NCBI RefSeq assembly: GCF_001424165.1
Contig: NZ_LMOJ01000001.1
Coordinates: forward strand, 647,194-711,193
Source of the DNA: Massilia sp. Leaf139
GTDB taxonomy: Bacteria; Pseudomonadota; Gammaproteobacteria; Burkholderiales; Burkholderiaceae_D
Direction of reading: 5' to 3'
Length of the DNA stretch: 64,000 nt
Both the position numbers and the translations under genes were made by a program. The notes beneath the pieces were generated by a model. It ran no database searches. It had not been told where the DNA came from and saw nothing but the letters and a program-made list of their open reading frames with translations. Of the stretch, positions 9,571-16,353 are shown piece by piece (within the stretch, counting starts at the first letter, position 1; each line of letters begins with the position of its first letter).

Positions 9571-10025
9571 TGGAACTGCAGGTTGATGACCGTCGCGTTC
9601 TGGATCAGCACGTTGGCGCCGCTGTTCTGGATCACCACCGGGATACCGGACATGTTGGCGAACGAGCCGGAATCGATCGTGTTCGATCCGGTCTGGACGT
9701 TGAAGGCACTGTTGTTGGCCACGTCGCCATTGAGCTTGGTGTCCTGGACGGTGCTGTCGGCGCGGCCGCGTTCGTGTTCGAGCTCGCCCAGGTCGACCGC
9801 ATGGACGGTCGCGCCGCCGATGGAGAGGGTAGGCGCTTGCTCGGGTGCTGCCAATTGGATTGGCGCGGCCAGCACGATCTGTTCGATACGCTCGATGGCC
9901 GGCGCGCCGATCTGCTCGGCGGTGAGCGGCACCGGTTCGGCCGCGATGGCATGGCCGGTGCAGGCGGCTGCCAGCGCCAGGGCGCAGGCGCGGGGTACTG
10001 CGGGCATTGCGAAAAGCTTGTTCAT
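9567..10025 (-). CDS. Small secreted protein with QN-rich C-terminal module, possible minor amyloid subunit
   Basis: A 152-residue protein with a signal peptide to about residue 28 (ending GHAIA). A central region (PTLSIGGATVHAVDLGEL) precedes a C-terminal module, NTIDSGSFANMSGIPVVIQN followed by SGANVLIQNATVINLQ. The same module closes the large fibre-like protein encoded upstream. A GGGAGA lies before the start. It is separated from the fibre gene by a 95-bp gap holding a stem-loop and overlaps the peptidase gene by 4 nt. A role as nucleator or minor subunit is inferred by analogy with two-subunit amyloid systems. Confidence 0.6.
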   Translation of the reverse strand: MNKLFAMPAVPRACALALAAACTGHAIAAEPVPLTAEQIGAPAIERIEQIVLAAPIQLAAPEQAPTLSIGGATVHAVDLGELEHERGRADSTVQDTKLNGDVANNSAFNVQTGSNTIDSGSFANMSGIPVVIQNSGANVLIQNATVINLQFQ

Positions 10026-10047
10026 CGTGTCTCCCTGAATCCGGAAA

Positions 10048-10088
10048 ACTGCCGCGCCGAGGTCGTTTGCGATCCCTGGCGCGGCAGT
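10048..10088 (-). terminator. Stem-loop after the fibre gene, attenuator-like
   Basis: Perfect 11-bp arms (ACTGCCGCGCC and complement) flank a 19-base loop in the 95-bp gap between the fibre-like gene and the rest of its operon. On the transcribed strand the stem is followed by TTTT. It may partly terminate transcription or protect the 3' end of the upstream message, giving more fibre subunit than export machinery. Confidence 0.6.
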
Positions 10089-10120
10089 CCGACCTACCGA
10101 GTGATTACTCGTGGTTCAGC

Positions 10121-12145
10121 TTACGGGCCGACGGCCAGGTTGCTCTGGACGTTGACGCTCTGCTGGATCAGGGACGAGAAGCCGTTGTTCTGGCTAACCA
10201 CCATCACGCCTGCAGCCGACTGGCCGACGTTGGTCATGGCGTTCGACATGTCGAAGGCGCCAGCATTGACGGTGTTGGTGCCGCCATTGCCGCCAGTTGC
10301 CGCGCCGCCGTTGCCGCCGGTCGCAGTGCCTGCCACGTTCGAACCCGCAGCGCCGCCCATGCCGCCGGTGCCGGTGCCGCCCGAACCGCCAGCGCCGCCG
10401 GCGCCGCCGGTTGCCGCGCCCGACGAGGTCGAGCCGTTGGTGGCGCTGCCCGAGGTGGCTGCGCCGCCCGAGGAACCGGCGCCGCCGGTGTTCGATGCCA
10501 TGCCGGTCGAGCCGCCCGCGCCGCCCGCGCCCGCTGCAGCACCAGCGCCGCCGGTGCTGGTGCCGGCCGTTGCCGAACCGCCCGCGCCGCCTGCGCCGCT
10601 GGTGCCGCTACCTGCCGCGCCGCCGGTGCTCGACAGGGCTGCGCCCGCGCCGCCCGTGCCGCCGGTGGCCGTGCCGCCAGCCGCGCCCGAACCCGAGGTG
10701 TTGGTCGCCATCGCGCCCGAACCTGCCGTGCCGCCTGCGCCGCCTGCGCCGCCTGCCGCACCGGCGCCGCCTGCCGCGCCCGCGCCGCCGGCGCCGCCGG
10801 TGCCCGTGCCTGCCGAGGCCGTGTTGGAGGCGCCGGTCACGGTGCCGCCGGTGCTGCCCGCGGTGCCGCCGTCAGCCGCGCCGCTGGCGCCGCCGGTCGA
10901 ATCCGGGGTCGAAGCGCCGCTGCCGCTCGATGCCATGTTGCCGCTGCTGCCAGCGCCTGCGCCCGACGAGTCGCCGGTCGAGGTGGCGCCGCCCACGGTG
11001 ACCATGCCGCCAGCCGCGCCGCGGCCGCCTGCTGCACCCGCGCCGCCCGCACCGCCGGCTGCGCCTTCGGCGCCGTTGCCGCCCATGCCGCCCGTTGCCG
11101 AGCCGGTTGCGCCGCCGGCGCCGCCGTTGCCGGCCGCCACGCGGCCGGCGTTGCCGCCGTTGCCGCCTTCGTTGCCGCTGGCCATGCCGCCTGCGCCGCC
11201 CGAGCCGGCGCCGGTCATGCCGCCTGCGCCGCCCACGCCGCCGCCGGCGTTACCCGACGAGCCGCCCGCACCGCCCGAGCCGCCCGAGCCGCCGTCCGCG
11301 CCCGCGCCGCTCGATGCATTCGATGCCAGGCCGCCCGCGCCGCCGGCGCCGGCCGATGCCGCGCCTGCCGTTGCGCTGCCCGTGCTGGCGCTGCCGGTCG
11401 ATGCCACGCCGCCGGTCGAGCCCGAAGCGGCCATGCCGCCGGTGCCCGAGGCGCCCGCGCCGCCGTCGCCGCGTGCCGCGCCGCCCGTTGCGGCAGCACC
11501 TGCGCCGCCGGTGGCGCTGGCGCCGTTGGCGTTGCCGACGTTGGTGGCGACGTTGCCGATGTTGCTGATCTGGTTGCCAGTCACGGTGCCGTTCAGCGTG
11601 CTGTTGGCCGTGGCGCTCGAGGTGTTGAAGGAATTCGAGAAGGTCGAAGTTGCAGTGCCGCCGTTATTGGCGGACGCAGCACCGGCCGCGCTCGCGGCGG
11701 CATTGCCGCTGCTGCGGTTCTGGCCCGAGCTGTCGCGCGAGGAGGAATCGTTGTTCTGGTTCGAGCTGTCGCGCGAGGACATGTCGTTGTTCATGTTCGA
11801 ACGGGTCGACGAATCGTTGCCCTGGTTCGAGTTGTCGGTGGTCGACGAGTTGTTGCCCTGGTTCGAATTGTCGCGGCTCGACATGTCGTTGTTCATGTTG
11901 GAACGGGTCGACGCGTCATTGCCCTGGTTCGAGTTGTCCGCCGTGTTGGTCGAGGAATTATTGCCCTGGTTCGAGTTGTCCGTCGTGTTGGTCGACGAGT
12001 TGTTGCCTTGGTTCGAGTTATCGGTCGTCACGGTACGGGTGACGGTCGAATTGTCGGAATTGTCGGTGGATGGATCCGTCGTCTGGGCTTGAGCATTCAG
12101 GCCGAAAGCGAGCGACAGGGCAGTAACGAGCAAAGTCTTGTTCAT
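10121..12145 (-). CDS. Large secreted low-complexity protein, candidate amyloid/fibre subunit
   Basis: A 674-residue protein starting MNKTLLVTALSLAFGLNAQA, a clear signal peptide, with GGGGA upstream of the ATG. Residues ~30-145 hold about seven imperfect copies of a DNSNQGNNSST unit, two of them extended by RSNMNNDMSSR. Residues ~205-620 are almost entirely Gly, Ala, Ser and Thr in GGAGG-type runs with a few Met, Asp and Asn. The last ~50 residues return to ordinary complexity (NTVNAGAF, VMVVSQNNGFSSLIQQSVNV) and match the C-terminus of the 152-residue protein downstream. It is first in the operon, behind a sigma-54-type promoter. Asn/Gln repeats and a conserved tail fit an extracellular amyloid or biofilm fibre, but no named family is recognised. 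The long opposite-strand open frame is a composition artefact. Confidence 0.7.
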   Translation of the reverse strand: MNKTLLVTALSLAFGLNAQAQTTDPSTDNSDNSTVTRTVTTDNSNQGNNSSTNTTDNSNQGNNSSTNTADNSNQGNDASTRSNMNNDMSSRDNSNQGNNSSTTDNSNQGNDSSTRSNMNNDMSSRDSSNQNNDSSSRDSSGQNRSSGNAAASAAGAASANNGGTATSTFSNSFNTSSATANSTLNGTVTGNQISNIGNVATNVGNANGASATGGAGAAATGGAARGDGGAGASGTGGMAASGSTGGVASTGSASTGSATAGAASAGAGGAGGLASNASSGAGADGGSGGSGGAGGSSGNAGGGVGGAGGMTGAGSGGAGGMASGNEGGNGGNAGRVAAGNGGAGGATGSATGGMGGNGAEGAAGGAGGAGAAGGRGAAGGMVTVGGATSTGDSSGAGAGSSGNMASSGSGASTPDSTGGASGAADGGTAGSTGGTVTGASNTASAGTGTGGAGGAGAAGGAGAAGGAGGAGGTAGSGAMATNTSGSGAAGGTATGGTGGAGAALSSTGGAAGSGTSGAGGAGGSATAGTSTGGAGAAAGAGGAGGSTGMASNTGGAGSSGGAATSGSATNGSTSSGAATGGAGGAGGSGGTGTGGMGGAAGSNVAGTATGGNGGAATGGNGGTNTVNAGAFDMSNAMTNVGQSAAGVMVVSQNNGFSSLIQQSVNVQSNLAVGP

Positions 12146-12209
12146 GCAAATTCCCCTAGGGTGTGTGGTTGAGTTCGACTGGCGGTCGTACCAGCTGAAC
12201 CTCTTCCTA

Positions 12210-12225
12210 TGCAAGAGTAATGCCA
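12210..12225 (-). promoter_or_regulatory. Sigma-54 (RpoN) promoter of the amyloid-like operon
   Basis: The minus strand reads TGGCATTACTCTTGCA, matching the -24/-12 consensus TGGCACG-N4-TTGCA with the invariant GG and GC at the right spacing. It lies 65 bp before the fibre gene start, giving a leader of roughly 50 nt. A sigma-54 activator is encoded just upstream on the same strand. Confidence 0.8.
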
Positions 12226-12540
12226 GCCCCAGTATAGATATGCTCAAATCATTGATAGATAAGCACAATTCTTCTCGGAAATGACGAAATTGCGCATTTG
12301 CATTGTTGTTAGGAATTTAAGGGAATCGGGGTGTACCGGAATCGGAACATTTGTGTAACGTTTGGCTGAGCTGGGTGCGGACACTGTGCACTTGAGCTCA
12401 CCGGACGGTATGGCGGCCGTGCCCATTCGACCGCGCGCGAGCGGCATGGATGCTGGCTTTGAACGTCAGAGGACGCCTACCGGAAGACGAGAAAATCTTG
12501 TGCCTGAGCTGGACGGTAAAGAGTGTGTGGGAAAGTGCTC

Positions 12541-12743
12541 CGTAGGGCGGGCATTCCCGCGTGCCGCATATGCAAAGCCGCGGCGTTTGCGAACGGATCG
12601 ATGGGATGATGATCGGCTCGAGGCGGGTGCGACTCGTACGGTATGCCGCTGGACGTAACGCGGGCATGCCCGCCCTACGGTGCGCAACGGTCAACATTGA
12701 AAGTCGAGACGTCGAGGTAAGGTAGGGCGGGCATGCCCTACGC
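12541..12743. repeat. Three intergenic palindromic repeat units
   Basis: Units at 12541-12562, 12658-12679 and 12722-12743 share the core GTAGGGCGGGCATGCCCGC in alternating orientation. Together with the sigma-54 promoter they account for most of the recognisable content of the 620-bp gap between the fibre operon and the activator gene. An imperfect palindrome, AAATTGCGCATTT at 12287-12299, is a possible activator-binding site. I see no supported gene in the gap. Confidence 0.75.
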
Positions 12744-12767
12744 GAGAAAGAATCCGAACGAAGAGAA

Positions 12768-14090
12768 CTACGGCCGCATGCCGTGCTTCGCCAGCAACCG
12801 GTACATCGTCGTGCGCGACACCCCGAGGTCGCGCGCGGCGCGGCTGACGTTCTGGCCGGTGCGGTCGAGGCAGGCGCGGATCGCGAGGCGCTCGGAGCTG
12901 CAGCGGGCGTCGTCGAGCACGGCTTCGATCGGCGGCGAGGGCATGACCAGGTCGAGATCGTCCGGCTCGATCCATTTGCCGTCGGCCATGACCATCGCGC
13001 GCCGTACGCGGTTGATCAGCTCGCGCACATTGCCTGGCCAGTCGTGCGCGGCGATGGCGGCGACGGCGCGGTTGCTGAAGCCTTTCAGGCGCGGCGACTT
13101 GTCGGCAGAATACAGGTGGAAGAAGTGCTCGGCCAGTTCGACCAGGTCTTCGCGCCGCTCGCGCAGGGCCGGCACCGTGACCGGCAGCACCGACAAACGG
13201 TAGTACAGATCCTCACGGAAATCGCCGCGCGCCACGGCCTGCTGCAGGTTCACGTGCGAGGCCGAGATCACGCGCACGTCCACGGGAATGGCGCGCGTGG
13301 CGCCGAGGCGGATGATAGTCTTGTCCTGGATGAAGCGCAGCAGGTTGGCCTGCAGGTCTTTCGGCAGGTCGCCGATCTCGTCGAGGAAGAGGGTGCCGCC
13401 GTTGGCCGATTCGATCAAGCCGACCTTGTCGCGCGCCGCGCCGGTAAAGGCGCCGCGCTCGTAGCCGAAGAGTTCGGAGTGGATCAGGTTGGGAGCGATG
13501 GCGCCGCAATTGATCGGCACCATGGGCCCGGTGGAACGCAGCGATTGGCGGTGGATGGCCTGGGCCGTGAGTTCCTTGCCGCTGCCGCTTTCGCCCCAGA
13601 TCAGTACCGGCGCATCGACCTTGGCCACGCGCTCGACCTGGCTGCGCAGGCGCAGCATGGCGTCGCAGCTGCCGATCAGGGCCGAGGGCGCATTGCCGGG
13701 TCGCGGCCGCGGCCGGCGCAGCAGCGCGTGTCCGTGGCAATGGCCGAGGGTGTGGACGAGGCGGCGGGTGTCGAGCGGCAGGGTATGGTAGTCGCACAGG
13801 TAGTCGGCCACGATATCGCGCCAGGCCGGCGCCGCGATGGCCTCGGCGCGGAACGCGCCAACCCACTGCACCTGGCTGTGCTGGCGCAGGAAGCGTTCGA
13901 CCTCGAGCGGCGGCCGCGAACCGATCACATGCATCAGCAACCCGACCAGGTAGGCATCCTGGCGCAGCTCGGAGCGGGCTTCGTCGAGGCTGCGCACGGT
14001 GCGGATCTGCCATTCCGGCATTTCCGCGCGCAGCACGTCGACCGCGCTGAGGTCATCGGGTGCAATGCAAAGTAATCGCTTCGGAACCAT
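12768..14090 (-). CDS. Sigma-54-dependent activator, VpsR/FleQ-like
   Basis: A 440-residue enhancer-binding protein. Residues ~1-120 look like a receiver fold but have no Asp at the phosphorylation position (YLVGLLMHV), as in VpsR and FleQ. The AAA+ domain has Walker A GESGSGKE (166-173), the sigma-54 contact loop GAFTGA, and Walker B GTLFLDEIGD. The C-terminus is a Fis-type helix-turn-helix (VSRAARDLGVSRTTMYRLL). AGGAG precedes the start at 14090. Relatives with degenerate receivers respond to cyclic-di-GMP and control biofilm matrix genes. The gene lies directly upstream of the sigma-54 promoter of the amyloid-like operon, making it the obvious candidate regulator. Confidence 0.88.
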   Translation of the reverse strand: MVPKRLLCIAPDDLSAVDVLRAEMPEWQIRTVRSLDEARSELRQDAYLVGLLMHVIGSRPPLEVERFLRQHSQVQWVGAFRAEAIAAPAWRDIVADYLCDYHTLPLDTRRLVHTLGHCHGHALLRRPRPRPGNAPSALIGSCDAMLRLRSQVERVAKVDAPVLIWGESGSGKELTAQAIHRQSLRSTGPMVPINCGAIAPNLIHSELFGYERGAFTGAARDKVGLIESANGGTLFLDEIGDLPKDLQANLLRFIQDKTIIRLGATRAIPVDVRVISASHVNLQQAVARGDFREDLYYRLSVLPVTVPALRERREDLVELAEHFFHLYSADKSPRLKGFSNRAVAAIAAHDWPGNVRELINRVRRAMVMADGKWIEPDDLDLVMPSPPIEAVLDDARCSSERLAIRACLDRTGQNVSRAARDLGVSRTTMYRLLAKHGMRP

Positions 14091-14264
14091 CCATTCTCCT
14101 CGTTCGTGGAAACCGCGGACAAGGCAAACGCCTGCTGGCCTCGCCTGAAAACCCTGTAACTGCGAGTAAGCATACTGCATTATTCATGTTGTATGCCCGA
14201 CAATTGAAATTGCCGTGTTTCGTTACCAACTCGACAATGTGCGGGGCTTGACGGCGCGTCTTTC

Positions 14265-15482
14265 CTAGGGCAGGCCGAGAAGGTCGGCACGCGGATAACC
14301 CCAGCGCGGTACGTTAACCGGGCAGGGCTGGACGGTATTCCGGACGATCGGCAAGGTTGAGAAGTTCGGCAAACCGGCTGGCCCGAAACGCAGGTCGGTG
14401 GCGCCCCCGCCGGCCAGCGAAGGCGCGCGCGCAAAGCGCAGCCAGGCATCGAAGCGGCAGTCGAGGCGCCGCGCGCGCAGGGCGGCGATCGAGCCGCGCT
14501 CGTCCCAGGCCCAGGCCAGCGGCGCCGGGCCGGGCGCGACCGCAAGGCCGCCGATCGCCGCCGGGCATGATGCAGCCGGCGTGACGGCGGGCGCCAGGCT
14601 CAGCACGCCGCGGCGCACGCGGTAGCCGTCCGGCCCCTCGCGCGTGACGGCGATCGCGCCCCAGCACAGCGGATTGGCGGGAAAGGCCGAGAGCGGCAGA
14701 TCCAGGACGAGGGCCTGCGGGTCGCTCGCGTGCAGCGCGGCCCGCAGTTCTCCACGTGCGCGTTCGGCCATCGCCCCTTGCAGCAGCACGAAGCCGGCGG
14801 TCACGGCCACCCCGGCCAGCAGGGCGCTGCGCTCGCCCAGGCGGCGCGTCAGCAGCAGCGCCAGCGCCCATACCGCCGCCAGGCCGAGGAAAGAGCCCCA
14901 TTGCAGGAAGCCGGCCAGCGTGAACAGCGCCGGCACCAGCAGCAGCAAACCCAGCAGGGGGCGGCGCCAGGCGCGGCTGGCGACGTGCGCGGCCAGCGGC
15001 GTGCCGAGCGCCAGCCAGAACACCGGTTCGACGATGAACACCATGTCGCCGTAATACCAGCGCGGATCGAAGGGCGCGAACGGATGGATGCCGTAGACGT
15101 TCAGCGCATCCATCCCGAAGTGCAGCAGCAGCCCGGCGAGGACGGCGGCCGCCAGGCCCAGGCGCGCGGAGCGGCTCGTGCGCAGCAGCGTGCGCGCAGC
15201 CGGCCAGAACAGCCAGAGCGCGGCCAGCAACAGCAAGGCCTGCGGCAGCGCGTAGAGCAGGGTGTGGGTATGGCCGCGGTGGTGCAGCAGGTAGCCGAGC
15301 GGCGCCGGGGCCAGCGGTGTCAACACCAGGTCGAGGTCGGGGAAATTACTGGCCAGGGCGGCGCTCGTGAGCAGCAGGCGGCGCCGCGTGGAGGCCTTCT
15401 GCGCATCAGGCTCGACGGGCAGCAGGCGGTGGGTGAGTTCGCCGAGCGCGAGGCCGACCAGGGAGTGGGTGAGATTGTCCAT
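14265..15482 (-). CDS. Membrane-bound metal-dependent hydrolase, YdjM/DUF457 family
   Basis: A 405-residue integral membrane protein. The N-terminus MDNLTHSLVGLALGE, then ASNFPDLD and LLHHRGHTHTLLYALP, carry the His/Asp motifs of the YdjM-type putative hydrolases; LHFGMDALNVYG is a further conserved His-Asp pair. Several hydrophobic helices cover residues ~85-250, followed by a periplasmic or cytoplasmic C-terminal domain of ~150 residues without recognised motifs. The substrate is unknown. It stands alone; the neighbouring sigma-54 activator gene begins 174 nt downstream. Confidence 0.85.
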   Translation of the reverse strand: MDNLTHSLVGLALGELTHRLLPVEPDAQKASTRRRLLLTSAALASNFPDLDLVLTPLAPAPLGYLLHHRGHTHTLLYALPQALLLLAALWLFWPAARTLLRTSRSARLGLAAAVLAGLLLHFGMDALNVYGIHPFAPFDPRWYYGDMVFIVEPVFWLALGTPLAAHVASRAWRRPLLGLLLLVPALFTLAGFLQWGSFLGLAAVWALALLLTRRLGERSALLAGVAVTAGFVLLQGAMAERARGELRAALHASDPQALVLDLPLSAFPANPLCWGAIAVTREGPDGYRVRRGVLSLAPAVTPAASCPAAIGGLAVAPGPAPLAWAWDERGSIAALRARRLDCRFDAWLRFARAPSLAGGGATDLRFGPAGLPNFSTLPIVRNTVQPCPVNVPRWGYPRADLLGLP

Positions 15483-15749
15483 GTTGCAATGTTAGCACCC
15501 AGCCCGCCTGTGGCGAACCCAACACAAACTGGTGGTTTCGAACTGTCAGGGGCGAATTGCGTTTCCTGAAGGCGCTCGAGGAACCCGATCCTGCCATGCC
15601 CTTCGATGGCGGATTGTAGGTTTCTGGCATGCACCGCTGTGAGGAGTAATCGACCATGATCGGGCGAGATCAGCGGCAGGCGCCGGGTATTGCCGACGCC
15701 TGGCCTTCGATGCGTGCCGGCGCTGGGATGCTGAAAGGCTGACGCGCTG

Positions 15750-16151
15750 CTACATCGTCGGCCCGCGCCCCGTGCCTTCTTCCTGCTCGATGCGTTCCTG
15801 GCAGGGCACGCAGGTATGCACCGTGGGCGTGGCCAGCAGGCGCGCCTCGGGGATCTCGCAGCCGCAGGATTCGCAGATGCCGTAGCCGCCGTTCTCCAGG
15901 CGGCCGAGGGCGGCGTCGATCTCGTGCAGCAGGGCGGTTTCGTGGTCGGCGAAGTGTTCCTCGTCGTGGGCGATCATTTCAGCGGTCGGCGCGTCGTCGT
16001 TCTGCACGAGGTGGGCGCGCGGCGAGATGACGGGCGGCTCGTCGCCGCTCGGCTCCTGGTCGGTACGGGCGCGCACGGTGGCGAGTGCAGCCTCGCGGGC
16101 TTCCTGCAGTTGCTTGGCGACTTGCTCGTGTAGGGATTGCGAGATGGGCAT
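15750..16151 (-). CDS. DksA/TraR-family zinc-finger protein
   Basis: A 133-residue protein with an N-terminal helical, acidic region (HDEEHFADHETALLHEIDAA) and a C-terminal C4 zinc finger CESCGCEIPEARL...HTCVPCQ. This is the DksA/TraR layout, in which a coiled coil enters the RNA polymerase secondary channel. It is shorter than DksA itself (~150) and lacks the DxxDxA tip, so it is more like the TraR/YbiI group. The Met at 16151 has AGGAAA upstream, and the longer open frame has no support. An RNA polymerase modulator role is inferred from the family. Confidence 0.85.
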   Translation of the reverse strand: MPISQSLHEQVAKQLQEAREAALATVRARTDQEPSGDEPPVISPRAHLVQNDDAPTAEMIAHDEEHFADHETALLHEIDAALGRLENGGYGICESCGCEIPEARLLATPTVHTCVPCQERIEQEEGTGRGPTM

Positions 16152-16353
16152 GCGATTTCCTGATGTCAAAGTGTGAAGGTTTTCAAAATAGCAGTCTCGG
16201 AAATACTCTAGCCGATTACGACGGATGCGCGCGCCAGCTTGGGGGATGGCGCCGGTGGCCGCCCTGTAAAGATTGTCCACCCGAACTCTTCCATGTTAGA
16301 TTCGCCACGGCAGCAGCCATCCAATCAGCGAACGATAAACCAGAAGAGACACC

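Noticed and set aside
10260..11560. Dense short DNA repeats suggestive of a repeat array or CRISPR
   Set aside because: They are in-frame codon repeats of a Gly/Ala/Ser protein with 3-base periodicity, without fixed repeat-spacer length or cas genes.
10007..12172. A 721-residue open frame on the plus strand opposite the fibre gene, very rich in Ala, Cys, Arg and Gly
   Set aside because: It is the antisense of GC-rich Gly/Ala codons, has no ribosome site or domain, and the minus strand has a signal peptide, operon context and a promoter.
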